A stretch of 64,000 nucleotides of DNA from Leptotrichia hofstadii (GCF_007990525.1 NZ_AP019823.1:806001-870000), one strand, 5' to 3'; counted from the stretch's first letter, positions 26,696 to 36,832 are shown. Notes: generated by a model not told the origin, from the letters alone. Translations and numbers: made by a program.

Positions 26696-29600
26696 ATGAG
26701 ATATATAAAGAAATCTTTGATTGTATTCATTTTTCTTCTAATATCTGTATTCGGAATAAAGCTCTATATTTCCACTCGGAATTTTAGAGGCATGCTGACT
26801 TCAATATTAAAATCCAGCGGGCTGAATGTTGAGTTCAAGAATGTCAAGCTGATTGGATTCAATACTCTTCAGATTGATGATCTGAAAGTAAAGGATATGG
26901 CTGGAAATGTCGTTATCTATGGAAAAAAGACCACGGCTGGAATAAGTCTTCTTATGCCGACACGGCTTAACAGGATAGATGTCTATAACGGAATTGTAAA
27001 CTTGGAACGAAGGAAAAATAATGACTTCAATATTTTCCATGTCATAAAAAAAGACCTGAAAAAGCCGCAGACATACGATCCCACAAGCAGAATTGGAAAA
27101 CTTTATATTCATAACGCAACCGTAAATTACACAGATATAAGTTTTTCCAAAAAAATATCAAAAACTTTGACAAAAGTGAATGGTAAACTGGAAACAGCAA
27201 AATCACGAGGTTTTTCAATCGTGGCAAAAGGGATTGGAAATAAAAATGAAGATGGCACAGTGGAAGCATTAAAGATTGAACTGAAACAGATTTTGAAATC
27301 AAAGCAGTCTATTTATTCAATGTTTGATAAAATAAAAAATAGTGATGCAAGAAGGAAGGATTTCCGTTTAAACTTCAGCTTTGAGAACGTTGGCATAAAA
27401 GAGGAATTAGGGCAGTATGTACCGCTTGAAATGATAAAGGCAAAGGGCGGAATATTAAATGGTGTCCTTAAGCTTGAAAATGACAAAGTGAAAAAAACTA
27501 CACATGCTCTGGGAAGTCTGAAAATACGCAACGGAAAGATTAGCTATGTTGATCTGGATGGCGATATTGAAGGCGCTAATGCAGTAATTGACTTGAAAAA
27601 AGACAAAATTACCGTAAATGCCAGCACGAAATTGAAAGAAAGTCCAGTAACGTTTGCACTTGCCTATCTTATTCAGAATCAGAAGATAAATCTGAAACTG
27701 GCTGCTGACAATCTGCCTTTTGAAGAGGCTGCAAGATACAAGATTATAAAAAATGCAAAAATTGATGCGCAAGGCAAAGTGACGGCAAATCTTGAAGTAA
27801 ATTCAGACATTAAAAAGAAAAAGACTACCGTTGATGGAAAATTTTCGTCAAGCAATATAAAACTTGCAAATTATAATTTTCAAAATATAAAGACGGCAAT
27901 GAAAATTGCTGATGAAAAATTAACATTGACAAATACGTCGTTTGTGTTTGATGAAACAATTTCAGGATTTAAGATTAAGGAAGATGTGAAATCCGACAAG
28001 TTTGTCTATGACTTGAAGAATAAAACAGGGAATGGGAACTATATCCTAAATAATCTTGGTTCAGATTTTAGCATCGGAACTATAACAGGAAATCTCAAAA
28101 TATCAGCTAAGAATATTATATCCGGAACTGTAAATTCCAACGTGCTGAATGGAAATTATACAATTAATCCAAGCAGACGGACTCTTGTGGCAAATGCCAG
28201 AAGCAAAGGCTATTTTACGGTAAATTACGGTGGCAAAAGTTACACAATCAGCCCTGATGTGGATAATCTGGTCGTAAATTTCAATGGGAAAAATATGCTC
28301 CGTTCAGGATTAATAAATGCGAAAATAAAGAATTTGTCAATTCCGCTTGTACATAGCGTAAATGCCCATGTGAAAATCCATAACGGGAATTATACGATAA
28401 GTGGAACAGCTGGAATCAATGGCGGCGGAACAGTAAGCATAAACGGGACTACAACTTCCGATATGAAACATTCATATTCGTTAAATCTGCCAAAAAACAT
28501 TGACATAGCAAAGCTGCTAAGAGCCAATGGATATAAGTTCAAAGGGCTGGAAAAGGCAAAGCTGCCAGCAACGCTTACAGCCAGAATTAACGGAAGCGGA
28601 AACAAAATTTCAGGGACTTATGAGCTTTACAGTCCGTATGGAGAATATATCGGAGAATACGAAAAGCTTCATGCTAGTGGTAAAATCAATGATCTTGCCA
28701 ATATGGATATAACTGTAAATACAAATATGGATGAACTGTGGCTTGGATACCAGCGTCTAAAAAATGTAAGTGGAAACTTGCATATAAAGGACAATGTTGT
28801 AAATATTACAGATATCCGCAATGAAAACCTTAATGCGGCTGGAAAGTTCAATCTGAAAACAGGAAGAATGGACATAAATGCAGGGCTGAAGGACTACAGG
28901 CTTTACAATACTTCAGGACCTAAGGTTAACCTGCAAGTGGGAACATTGGATGCAAATCTTTCAGGAACGGTTGACAAGCTTTCAGGAACAATAACTATGC
29001 CGTCTGCACCGACAACTGTAAATTCAAGATATGTTGGTGACACAAATGCACGTTTAAGCATAAAAAACGGAGTAATAAACTTTGAGGATGTGACTTTGCG
29101 TGAAAATAGCCTTTATGGAACTTATGATTTGAAAACTGGAATTTCAGATATTGGGCTTAGCTTAAATGAACCTGACATTCCAAAACTACTGGAAATGAAG
29201 GACTTAACATTTGGAACAAGGTCAAATCTTAGCCTTAAGGGTGACTTGAATAATTTCAATCTGGCAGGACAGGTAATTCTTGGAAATATGAGCTTTAAAA
29301 CTTATAGGATTCCACATATTGTCGCAGAACTTGAATATTCCAATGGGGATATAGACAAGTTTTTCAAATACGGAACATTTGACTTGCAGAAACTGAAATT
29401 TGTCGGAGATAATGAGGAAACGCTGTTTGAGACACAGACAAAATTCGATCTTGCCAATGTAAATATTGATTATCAGATAGAAAAACAGAAGTTCTCGCTT
29501 GATTCGGTACAGGATCTGAAGGATAAGGGGTATAGTGGCGATATTGACTTTGGCTTCATGTATCGTGGAAGCTTTGAAAACTTCATAACGGGAATTCAGA

Positions 29601-31306
29601 TAAAATCAGATGAAGTCAAGCTGAGTGGATTTCCAGTAAAAAATGTGGATATTGACTTGCAGGCAAATGAAAAGACTTTAAATATCGGGCAGTTCTACTT
29701 GGAATACGAGGAAAATCCGTTGCTTGTAAATGGATATGTGCAGTTTGCACCAGTAAAATACAACGTTTCAATGCTTGCCAAGGACTTTAACTTGAACTTC
29801 CTTGGAGTCAATAAGGATGTAGAGCAGGCAAGCGGAATTGCAAACATAGATGCGATTTTCTCAAATGAATCGACAACAGGGCATATTCTTCTGGATAACT
29901 TCAATTACAAAACGAAGGACCATCAGACCCTTGTGGACAGCATAAATGCCAACATTGATTTACGGAACAACAAGCTTGTTGTAAACCGTCTGGATGGAGG
30001 GTATAATGGAGGAACCTTTAAAGTAAGCGGAGATCTGGATGTTCCAAAAATACCGGCTGACTTTATGAAGACAAAGCGTCTTGAACTTGGAAAATTTGAA
30101 TTGAATGCAAATCTTGACAAAGTTGGGCTGCATTATGGAAAAGGTATTGATTTTGCACTTACTGGCGACCTGGTCTTTACTGAAAACAGGCTGTTTGGAA
30201 ATCTGGTTGTGGATAATGCAGAAATTCGTGAAATACCTAACTTTAATTCAAAAAATGCTGAAAATGGACAGGAAGCCGCGGCTTCACAAGAAGAAACTGC
30301 AAACTCCAAGGACAAGACAATTGTCGAGGGGGTAGTGGAAGAAGTTATCGATAAGATAATGAAACAGTATACAGTAAACGTGAATGTACGTACTGGAAAT
30401 AATGTAAAAATTAAGATTCCAAGTGTAAGTGTTGTAAAAAATATAAAGGGAACTGTAAAGGGAGCTTCTGATATTACTTACGATAACGGAGAAATCGGAA
30501 TAGACGGAGAGTATGCAATTACAAGAGGTTCATTTTCTGTAAATGGAAACGATTTTAAAATAGAAGGAGCAGAAATAAGATTTGTTCCATCTGCTAACGG
30601 AACTACGGCATCTGTATCGAATCCGTTTGTCATATTTGATGCAAGCACAGTAATAAATGGAGAAAGGATAGAAATAAATGTAAGCGGAAATGTAAGCAAG
30701 CCTGAAATAAAATTTACTTCCTCATCAGGTAAAACTAAAGAGGAAATTGTATCATTGCTCGCATTCAACACAGTAGTTGGAAATGGAGAGAGAAGACCTG
30801 GTAAAAATGGCAATGAAAATTCGGCTGACGGACTCGTCGTTGCAGGCTCTTTAGTTAATACTGCATTAAATGAGTTGATTTTTTCATCAGTAACTGGTAA
30901 AATTAGAGAGGCATTAGGTATGTCTAAAGTATCTGTTTCGACAAATGTAAACCGTTCAGACAAAACAGGAGAATACAGTGCGGCAACAACGCTTACTCTT
31001 CAGGACAATCTGTATAAGGACAGGCTGTTCTGGAACGCATCAGTTAAATTCCCATACCAGACTTCAAAATCTGAAGGAAAAAATCCAGTGGGATATAACG
31101 CATGGCTTAGCTATAACGTTACAAATGGACTGGATTTACGTCTTGGAGGTGAAAGTATAAATAAAAACAGATCTAGAACGAACATGGACAATGGTGCAAG
31201 AGTAAATTATTATTTTGGAGTTGACTTTTCAACAAGAGCTGATACATTTAGAGATATTTTAAGAAAAATATTTAGAAAGAAAAAACTTGATACATTAAAA
31301 AAATAG
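26696..31306 (+). CDS. tamB: TamB/AsmA-like translocation and assembly protein
   Basis: 1536 residues: one N-terminal signal anchor (about 5-24) followed by more than a thousand residues of repeating beta strands ('NLKTGRMDINAGLKDY', 'YDLKTGISDIGLSL'), the lipid-conducting beta-taco groove typical of the family. The C-terminal DUF490/TamB part includes 'IEINVSGNVSKPEIKFTSS' and 'EIVSLLAFNTVVG'. TamB spans the periplasm and moves phospholipids or helps barrel assembly with a BamA/TamA partner. ATG 26696 is 13 bases after GAGGAGG; the nearer GTG at 26691 hits a stop at once. bamA follows after 8 bases, so they are co-translated. There is no tamA in view, so BamA is the likely partner. Confidence 0.92.
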   Translation: MRYIKKSLIVFIFLLISVFGIKLYISTRNFRGMLTSILKSSGLNVEFKNVKLIGFNTLQIDDLKVKDMAGNVVIYGKKTTAGISLLMPTRLNRIDVYNGIVNLERRKNNDFNIFHVIKKDLKKPQTYDPTSRIGKLYIHNATVNYTDISFSKKISKTLTKVNGKLETAKSRGFSIVAKGIGNKNEDGTVEALKIELKQILKSKQSIYSMFDKIKNSDARRKDFRLNFSFENVGIKEELGQYVPLEMIKAKGGILNGVLKLENDKVKKTTHALGSLKIRNGKISYVDLDGDIEGANAVIDLKKDKITVNASTKLKESPVTFALAYLIQNQKINLKLAADNLPFEEAARYKIIKNAKIDAQGKVTANLEVNSDIKKKKTTVDGKFSSSNIKLANYNFQNIKTAMKIADEKLTLTNTSFVFDETISGFKIKEDVKSDKFVYDLKNKTGNGNYILNNLGSDFSIGTITGNLKISAKNIISGTVNSNVLNGNYTINPSRRTLVANARSKGYFTVNYGGKSYTISPDVDNLVVNFNGKNMLRSGLINAKIKNLSIPLVHSVNAHVKIHNGNYTISGTAGINGGGTVSINGTTTSDMKHSYSLNLPKNIDIAKLLRANGYKFKGLEKAKLPATLTARINGSGNKISGTYELYSPYGEYIGEYEKLHASGKINDLANMDITVNTNMDELWLGYQRLKNVSGNLHIKDNVVNITDIRNENLNAAGKFNLKTGRMDINAGLKDYRLYNTSGPKVNLQVGTLDANLSGTVDKLSGTITMPSAPTTVNSRYVGDTNARLSIKNGVINFEDVTLRENSLYGTYDLKTGISDIGLSLNEPDIPKLLEMKDLTFGTRSNLSLKGDLNNFNLAGQVILGNMSFKTYRIPHIVAELEYSNGDIDKFFKYGTFDLQKLKFVGDNEETLFETQTKFDLANVNIDYQIEKQKFSLDSVQDLKDKGYSGDIDFGFMYRGSFENFITGIQIKSDEVKLSGFPVKNVDIDLQANEKTLNIGQFYLEYEENPLLVNGYVQFAPVKYNVSMLAKDFNLNFLGVNKDVEQASGIANIDAIFSNESTTGHILLDNFNYKTKDHQTLVDSINANIDLRNNKLVVNRLDGGYNGGTFKVSGDLDVPKIPADFMKTKRLELGKFELNANLDKVGLHYGKGIDFALTGDLVFTENRLFGNLVVDNAEIREIPNFNSKNAENGQEAAASQEETANSKDKTIVEGVVEEVIDKIMKQYTVNVNVRTGNNVKIKIPSVSVVKNIKGTVKGASDITYDNGEIGIDGEYAITRGSFSVNGNDFKIEGAEIRFVPSANGTTASVSNPFVIFDASTVINGERIEINVSGNVSKPEIKFTSSSGKTKEEIVSLLAFNTVVGNGERRPGKNGNENSADGLVVAGSLVNTALNELIFSSVTGKIREALGMSKVSVSTNVNRSDKTGEYSAATTLTLQDNLYKDRLFWNASVKFPYQTSKSEGKNPVGYNAWLSYNVTNGLDLRLGGESINKNRSRTNMDNGARVNYYFGVDFSTRADTFRDILRKIFRKKKLDTLKK

Positions 31307-31314
31307 GAGGAAAA

Positions 31315-33624
31315 ATGTCAAAACAAGAAGTGAAAAATAAGATTTATGCTTTAATTGTTGTAGTAACACTATTTGTATCTGTGAACAATGTGTCACAGGC
31401 GGAAGAAAAAGGCGGAACAATTGGAACAGCTGAACTGGCCGATAACAAGAATCTTTTAGCTGATGGAGAAACAGAAACAGGAATTGAGACATCTACGGCT
31501 GATGAAGCTGAAAGCCTAAGCAATTTTAATGAAGTTGAGCCAATCAGAGTTAAAGGAAGAAAAATTAAGAAAAGTAAAAGAAGCAAAAAAGAAGAACTGG
31601 AAGTTCAGAAAGCAATGGAACAGAAGGTTGAGCTAAAAGTTGGAACAATTCAAGTTTCAAACCTGAATGAAATATCTGCTGATGCAATACTGGAAAAACT
31701 TCCCGTGAAATCAGGAGACGATTATTCAAACAAGAGTTTAAGCGACATTTATCTTGCAGTAAAACGTCTTGGATATATCGCTGAGGCAAATGTGATTCCG
31801 CAAGTTGATGGAGATACGGTAAACATCCTGATACAGGTAAGCGAAGTGGAAAACGCCGAAGCAATCAGAAAAAAACTGCAATTACGTGAAGACATGCAAA
31901 AAGAAACAGAATTTACAGTTGCAAAAATTGGAATTGAAGGAACAAAAATAAAAAATGGAGAAGATTATTTGAAAGATCTTCCAATTAAAACAGGAGACCG
32001 TTTTATACCGCAAAAAGCTGTTGACGGTGCTCAAAAAATATTCCAGTCAGGATTCTTTTCATCAGTTGAGCCAAAAATTGACAGAAAGACTGACAATACA
32101 GTAAGCATTGTTTATGAAGTACAGGAAAATCCAATTATTCAAAGCATAAACTTTGAAGGAAATACACTTTACACAAATGATCAGCTTGAAAAAGCGCTTG
32201 GTGTGCAAAGAGGAGAAATCTTAAATGGGAATATGTTGAATCCTGATGAAAATGGAGTAATCAAGCTGTATGCAAAAGATGGATACACTTTGGCAAGAAT
32301 AGAAACAATAAACGTTTCGCCTGAAGGAGTTGTAAATATAGGGCTTACAGAAGGAATGGTTGATTCTGTTGATTTCCAGAAAGCACCATCGAAGAAGGAT
32401 AATGAAAGACAGTCGTTGAAAGCTACGACTTTAAGAACAAAACCTTATGTATTTGAAAGAGTGCAGGAAGTACGGCCTGGAGAAATTTTCAAGAGAGAAA
32501 ATGTAGAAAGTACTATGAGAGAACTTTACAGAACTGGTATATTTACTTCAATAGAGCCTGTACTTAGCGGAAAAGAAGACGATCCAAATGCAAGAGTGGT
32601 TGAATTTCTTGTGGAAGAACGTCCAACAACTTCAATTAACGGAAGTATCTCGTACGGAACTTCTGTCGGATTAGTTGGAGAACTTAAATTATCTGACTCA
32701 AACTTCCTTGGAAGAGGGCAAGATGCTTCAATTACACTTTCGGCTTCAAATAAGGGAGATAAGACATTTGACATAAGCTGGTTTGATCCATGGGTAAAAA
32801 ATACTGAACGTGTACAGCTAGGTGGAAATGTTTACTGGAATGAATCTGTTGATGACAATGCAGACAGAGATGAAGTTGAAAAAGTAAAAAAAGCAGGAAC
32901 TCGTTGGACAATTGGTAAAGGACTTAACAGCAATCTTTACGTAAGACTTGCGGCAAGATATGATCACTTTAAGGAATTGCTTGGAAGCAAGGAAGTAAAT
33001 GACAAGTATAACTTGCTTGCAATAGGGCCGTCATTGATTTATGATACAAGAAATAATTCGTATAGTCCATCAAAGGGAATTTATGCGACAATGTCATACG
33101 AAAGAGGTAAACTTATACACGATCCTAGAAAATATGATCAGTTTGAAACTGACCTGAGAGCTTATCATCCAACTTTCTTTGGGGATAAGAACGTAATGGC
33201 ATATAGAGTGGCTTGGGGGTCTACAGGAAGCGGAACTCCAGAAGCGTTGAAGTTTAGTATAGGTGGAGCTGAATCAGTTCGTGGATATGACTACGGTGCA
33301 TTTGATGGATATGACAAATTCCACGCAACTATTGAAAATAGAACTAAAATTAATGACACATTGCAATTGGTTGCATTCTTTGATATAGGAAACGCTTGGC
33401 AAAATGAGTCAAGAGATCCTCGTACTGGTAAGAAAATCTACAAGCCAAACAGAAAAGACGCTCATGACTTTAAAGACCTTAAAAAAGGTTATGGAGTTGG
33501 TCTGAGGCTGAATACTCCAATTGGACCATTAAGATTTGATTATGGTTGGCCAATGGATCCTGAGAAAAAAGGAGAGAAAAAAGATAAAGGTAAATTCTAC
33601 TTTAGCTTTGGACAATCATTCTAG
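31315..33624 (+). CDS. bamA: outer membrane protein assembly factor BamA
   Basis: 769 residues: signal peptide (1-30), an unusual Glu/Lys-rich segment (about 60-105, 'KGRKIKKSKRSKKEELE'), POTRA domains (about 110-440, for example 'IIQSINFEGNTLYTNDQLEKALG' and 'RVVEFLVEERPTTSINGSISYGT'), and a 16-strand barrel with 'DSNFLGRGQDASI', the 'SVRGYDYGAFDGY' lid-lock motif and a C-terminal 'FYFSFGQSF' ending in Phe. It inserts beta-barrel proteins into the outer membrane. AGGAGGA precedes the ATG. The gene is coupled to tamB upstream and is followed by a 10-bp hairpin and lpxD. Confidence 0.96.
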   Translation: MSKQEVKNKIYALIVVVTLFVSVNNVSQAEEKGGTIGTAELADNKNLLADGETETGIETSTADEAESLSNFNEVEPIRVKGRKIKKSKRSKKEELEVQKAMEQKVELKVGTIQVSNLNEISADAILEKLPVKSGDDYSNKSLSDIYLAVKRLGYIAEANVIPQVDGDTVNILIQVSEVENAEAIRKKLQLREDMQKETEFTVAKIGIEGTKIKNGEDYLKDLPIKTGDRFIPQKAVDGAQKIFQSGFFSSVEPKIDRKTDNTVSIVYEVQENPIIQSINFEGNTLYTNDQLEKALGVQRGEILNGNMLNPDENGVIKLYAKDGYTLARIETINVSPEGVVNIGLTEGMVDSVDFQKAPSKKDNERQSLKATTLRTKPYVFERVQEVRPGEIFKRENVESTMRELYRTGIFTSIEPVLSGKEDDPNARVVEFLVEERPTTSINGSISYGTSVGLVGELKLSDSNFLGRGQDASITLSASNKGDKTFDISWFDPWVKNTERVQLGGNVYWNESVDDNADRDEVEKVKKAGTRWTIGKGLNSNLYVRLAARYDHFKELLGSKEVNDKYNLLAIGPSLIYDTRNNSYSPSKGIYATMSYERGKLIHDPRKYDQFETDLRAYHPTFFGDKNVMAYRVAWGSTGSGTPEALKFSIGGAESVRGYDYGAFDGYDKFHATIENRTKINDTLQLVAFFDIGNAWQNESRDPRTGKKIYKPNRKDAHDFKDLKKGYGVGLRLNTPIGPLRFDYGWPMDPEKKGEKKDKGKFYFSFGQSF

Positions 33625-33656
33625 TTTTTTAAGAACGGTAAAAGTGTAAGTTTTAT

Positions 33657-33694
33657 AATTATAGGGGGTGATTAATTCATCCCTATAATTTTAT
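33657..33694 (+). terminator. intercistronic hairpin between bamA and lpxD
   Basis: AATTATAGGG (33657-33666) and CCCTATAATT (33681-33690) form a perfect 10-bp stem with a 14-base loop. The T-run is only four long, so it may be a partial terminator or an mRNA-stabilising stem. Confidence 0.55.
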
Positions 33695-33719
33695 AGAAAT
33701 AAAGAAGGAGAGATCCAAA

Positions 33720-34736
33720 ATGTATGATATAAAAGAAATTGCACAACTGATAAATGGAGAAATAAGAGGAAATACTGAGTTAAGCTTTACAAGGATTGCT
33801 CCATTTTTTCATTCAACTGAGAAGGAATTAACGTTTGCGGCAGATGAAAAGATGTTAAAAAATATAGATAAATGCAGTGCAGGAGCTGTGATTGTTCCTG
33901 ATTTGCCAAATTTACCTGCAAATAAGACTTTTATTGTTGTAAAAGGCAATCCTAGAGAGTTAATGCCGATATTGCTAAATTATTTCAAGCCTAAATTACA
34001 GCCGTTTGAAAATCAGATAGAAAATTCTGCACAAATTGATGAAAGTGCAAATGTATCAAAAATAAATACTTATATCGGGCATAATGTCAAAATTGGGAAA
34101 AATGCAGTTATTTACCCAAATGTGTCAATTTTTGAAGGAACTGAGATTGGAGATGACTGTATAATTTATTCAAATGTTACAGTACGGGAATTTACAAAAG
34201 TTGGAAGAGGGACGATTTTACAGCCAGGAGCTGTGATAGGGTCTGACGGATTTGGATTTGTAAAAATTAATGGAAATAATGTGAAAATCGAACAGATTGG
34301 ACATGTAATTATTGGAGAAGAAGTTGAAATTGGAGCAAATTCCTGTGTTGACAGAGGAGCGATTGGAGATACAATTATAAAAAAAGGGACAAAAATTGAT
34401 AATCTTGTACATATTGCCCATAATGACATAATTGGAGAAAATTGTCTGATTGTGGCTCAGACTGGTATTTCTGGAAGTGTGGAAGTGGGAGATAATTCGA
34501 CTCTTGCAGGACAGGTTGGAGTGGCAGGACACTTGAAAATTGGAAGCAATGTAGTGATTGCCGCAAAATCTGGAGTAACTAATGATGTGCCGGATGGTAA
34601 GCAAATGTCAGGTTATCCGCTTCGTGAACATATAGAAGACTTGAGAGTAAAAATGGCGATGGGAAAAGTTCCTGAACTTGTAAAAAGAATGAAAAAGCTG
34701 GAAAAAGAATTGGAAAAAATGGAAGCGAAAAAATAA
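33720..34736 (+). CDS. lpxD: UDP-3-O-(3-hydroxymyristoyl)glucosamine N-acyltransferase
   Basis: Adds the second 3-hydroxyacyl chain in lipid A synthesis. It has 338 residues: an N-terminal uridine-binding domain (1-100), then left-handed parallel beta-helix hexapeptide repeats (about 105-290, '[19 protein letters not shown]', '[13 protein letters not shown]'). The catalytic His lies in '[14 protein letters not shown]', followed by '[22 protein letters not shown]' and a C-terminal helix. The ribosome site GAAGGAGAG is close to the ATG. It sits downstream of bamA, as in many Gram-negatives but without skp between them. Lipid A synthesis implies a true LPS-bearing outer membrane. Confidence 0.95.
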   Translation: MYDIKEIAQLINGEIRGNTELSFTRIAPFFHSTEKELTFAADEKMLKNIDKCSAGAVIVPDLPNLPANKTFIVVKGNPRELMPILLNYFKPKLQPFENQIENSAQIDESANVSKINTYIGHNVKIGKNAVIYPNVSIFEGTEIGDDCIIYSNVTVREFTKVGRGTILQPGAVIGSDGFGFVKINGNNVKIEQIGHVIIGEEVEIGANSCVDRGAIGDTIIKKGTKIDNLVHIAHNDIIGENCLIVAQTGISGSVEVGDNSTLAGQVGVAGHLKIGSNVVIAAKSGVTNDVPDGKQMSGYPLREHIEDLRVKMAMGKVPELVKRMKKLEKELEKMEAKK

Positions 34737-34862
34737 AAATATAAAATTTTGCACATTAAAGTTGTGAAATTTTAAAACTTCCTTGACTTATTAATTCAAA
34801 TGATGTAGAATAAATAACAGATAATAAAAAATATTATAAATAGAGAGAGAAGGGAGTTATAG

Positions 34863-35507
34863 ATGAAAAAAATACTTTTAGGTATCTTTATGCTTTTGTG
34901 CATAGTTAGCTGTGGGTCAGGACCTGACAAGACAGTGTCAAAATTCATTGACAGTGTGAAAGCTGAAAAAATGAAAGAGGCGGCAAAATATGCGATTGAC
35001 GATAGTTTTGAGGGGAACTTGGATGTTAAGTACAACAATAAATTTCAAGAATTGCTTTTTAAAACATTATTAAAAAATCTTGAATATAAAATTATCAAGA
35101 CAGAAAAACAAGATAATGAAACAACAATTGTAACAGTAGAAGTAACAAATGTGGATGTTGAAAAAATATTTTTACAAGTATTCAAAAAAATGACACAGGA
35201 GACTTTTTCAGGAAACGGTTCTCATTCAATGTCAGTTGATGACAGATTTAAAGAGGAACTTGAGGCAAAAGATAAACCAAAAACAAAGAATCTTACAAAA
35301 TTTGTAGTTAAGAAAACAGCCAATGGAGAAAAAATAGTATTAACAGCAGAAAATATTGATGTATTACTTGGTAAATTAAATACAACATTGTCAAACTTAA
35401 ACACACTTGGCGGAGCTGAAGAAGAAACAGCCGTAGAATTACCAGAAACAGGACCATCAACTGGATTAACACAAAAACCCGAAGAACTTAGAAATCAAAA
35501 TAAATAA
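34863..35507 (+). CDS. putative lipoprotein, DUF4878-like
   Basis: 214 residues with a lipoprotein signal ('LLGIFMLLCIVSCGSG'; lipid on Cys18). The next part, 'PDKTVSKFIDSVKAEKMKEAAKYA', followed by alternating strands ('TTIVTVEVTNVDVEKIF') resembles the NTF2-like DUF4878 lipoproteins, and the tail is Pro/Glu/Thr-rich. The role is unknown; NTF2-like folds often bind small ligands or partner proteins. It stands 126 bases after lpxD with GAGAAGGGAG before its ATG, so it may have its own promoter or be the last gene of the envelope operon. The family is tentative. Confidence 0.65.
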   Translation: MKKILLGIFMLLCIVSCGSGPDKTVSKFIDSVKAEKMKEAAKYAIDDSFEGNLDVKYNNKFQELLFKTLLKNLEYKIIKTEKQDNETTIVTVEVTNVDVEKIFLQVFKKMTQETFSGNGSHSMSVDDRFKEELEAKDKPKTKNLTKFVVKKTANGEKIVLTAENIDVLLGKLNTTLSNLNTLGGAEEETAVELPETGPSTGLTQKPEELRNQNK

Positions 35508-35527
35508 AATAATTTAATTATTAAATA

Positions 35528-35573
35528 AAACAATCATTCTTTTACTTTTATAAGTGAGTCTGGTTGTTTTTTA
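35528..35573 (+). terminator. terminator after the lipoprotein gene
   Basis: AAACAATCA (35528-35536) pairs with TGGTTGTTT (35561-35569) with one wobble pair and runs into T residues. Confidence 0.75.
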
Positions 35574-35617
35574 TTTACAAAAATTTTTTATATTAATTAA
35601 AATAAAATTAAAAAAAG

Positions 35618-35646
35618 TTGATTTTTAAAGATTTTTATTGTATAAT
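35618..35646 (+). promoter_or_regulatory. promoter of the GNAT toxin-antitoxin-like pair
   Basis: TTGATT (35618-35623), a 17-base spacer and consensus TATAAT (35641-35646), 34 bases before the first start codon. Confidence 0.75.
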
Positions 35647-35679
35647 TGTAGTATAAAAATAAAAAAGGGAGGAATAAAA

Positions 35680-35847
35680 ATGGCTACATCAAGTTTTTTA
35701 AGATTGCCAGAGTTTAAGACTGATAAAGAGATAGATGGTTTAATAAAGGCATTGGAGAATGATAGAAAACCAGAATTAACAGGAGTAAAGGCTGAAAAAA
35801 TAACAGATGAAAAAAGAATTAGAAGAATATTGGATAAGAAAAGATGA
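35680..35847 (+). CDS. 55-residue putative antitoxin of a GNAT toxin pair
   Basis: ATG 35680 follows GGGAGGA at ideal spacing; an in-frame ATG at 35638 overlaps the -10 region and is not plausible. The peptide begins MATSSFLRLPEFKTDKEIDG and ends in a basic helix ('EKRIRRILDKKR'). The MATSSF-type opening followed by a short helical region is seen in small proteins encoded before GNAT-family genes in Firmicutes. The ATGA overlap (35844-35847) with the acetyltransferase gene is the usual coupling in type II toxin-antitoxin modules. It would bind and neutralise the GNAT and repress the promoter just upstream. The role is inferred mainly from size, order and overlap. Confidence 0.6.
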   Translation: MATSSFLRLPEFKTDKEIDGLIKALENDRKPELTGVKAEKITDEKRIRRILDKKR

Positions 35848-36431
35848 AAATATCAAGATTGTCGATAAATGATTTGTTGAAGTATGATACAGAAGAGTAT
35901 GTAAAAGAAAATATTTTGAATACATTTAGTAGTAGAAAAAATAATAATGTAGAAGATTTTTTACATAATAAAGCAATATTTTTTGAGGAAAGTTCTATTT
36001 CAACAACACATCTAATTTTTGATAATAATGATACTTTGTTAGGTTATTTTTCAGTAGCAAATAAAAGTTTAATATTACCGAATGAAAGATTTGAAAATTT
36101 AAGTAATAGTAAACAAAAGAAATTAATGCAAAGTGGACAGAAGGTTGGTAACGGATTTTACTTAGTGAACAGTTATTTATTAGGACAATTAGGAAAAAAT
36201 TTTAATTTATCAGAAAGTGAACAAATAAAAGGTAATTTTTTATTATCGCTTGCTTTTGAGTTATTGCTGGAAGCAAAGGAATTGATAAATGCAAAATATG
36301 TCTGGCTGGAATGTAGAAATTCAGAGAAACTTATAGATTTTTATAAAAAATTTGGCTTTGAGAAGATAGATAATTTTATTTCTAAAGATGGGCTGGTTGT
36401 TATGATGATAAAATTGGATAGGAAAAATTGA
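35844..36431 (+). CDS. GNAT-family acetyltransferase, putative toxin
   Basis: 195 residues. The N-terminal third is helical ('SINDLLKYDTEEYVKENIL'). Then come the GNAT strands 'THLIFDNNDTLLGYFSVANKSLIL', a central 'NSYLLGQLGKNFNL', an acetyl-CoA loop region 'EQIKGNFLLSLAFELLLEA', and the closing 'AKYVWLECRNSEKLIDFYKKFGFEKI'. The last part is the standard end of the fold. TacT-like GNAT toxins acetylate charged tRNAs to stop translation; other GNATs modify proteins or drugs. Overlap with the small upstream gene and a shared promoter support a toxin role. A terminator follows at 36440-36477. The fold is confident; the toxin role is inference. Confidence 0.7.
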   Translation: MKISRLSINDLLKYDTEEYVKENILNTFSSRKNNNVEDFLHNKAIFFEESSISTTHLIFDNNDTLLGYFSVANKSLILPNERFENLSNSKQKKLMQSGQKVGNGFYLVNSYLLGQLGKNFNLSESEQIKGNFLLSLAFELLLEAKELINAKYVWLECRNSEKLIDFYKKFGFEKIDNFISKDGLVVMMIKLDRKN

Positions 36432-36439
36432 TTGGGATG

Positions 36440-36477
36440 AAAAATACTGCTGTTGATTTGGATAGGAGTATTTTTTT
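36440..36477 (+). terminator. terminator after the GNAT gene
   Basis: AAAATACT and AGTATTTT form the stem; seven T residues follow at 36471-36477. Confidence 0.8.
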
Positions 36478-36540
36478 CAATGGGATTTAAAAATTTTTAA
36501 TTTGTCTTTTAATAAAATATTTGAAATTATATTGCAATTT

Positions 36541-36580
36541 TTATATAAGCAAAGGAAATTAATCGCCATTTTCGTTGTTT
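36541..36580 (+). repeat. degenerate fragment of the long dispersed repeat
   Basis: 'GCAAAGGAAATTAATCGCCA' resembles 'GCAAGGGAAATCAATCGCCA' at 6920-6939 of copy 1. Only this outer segment is present. The rest of the gap up to 36830 shows no gene. Confidence 0.45.
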
Positions 36581-36832
36581 TATAAAAAGAAAAAACATAG
36601 AATTATGGAAAAACATTTATTAATAATAAGCAGTTTTTCAAAATTTAAATAAAAGACTTAATGATAAAATTTAATTGAAGGATATTTTTATAGCTACATA
36701 GGTTATATAATAGCATAATTTTATAAAAAAGATTTTAATTCCATGAATTTTCTGATTTTTGTTATTTAAATGTCAAATAGTATCAGATATAATTTTATTT
36801 TTTATTAGATTTTCGGAAGAAATATAAAAAAT

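Noticed and set aside
30478-30963. 161-codon antisense frame inside tamB
   Set aside because: It is opposite a well-conserved TamB C-terminal domain, has no ribosome site, and its composition follows the codon pattern of the sense gene.
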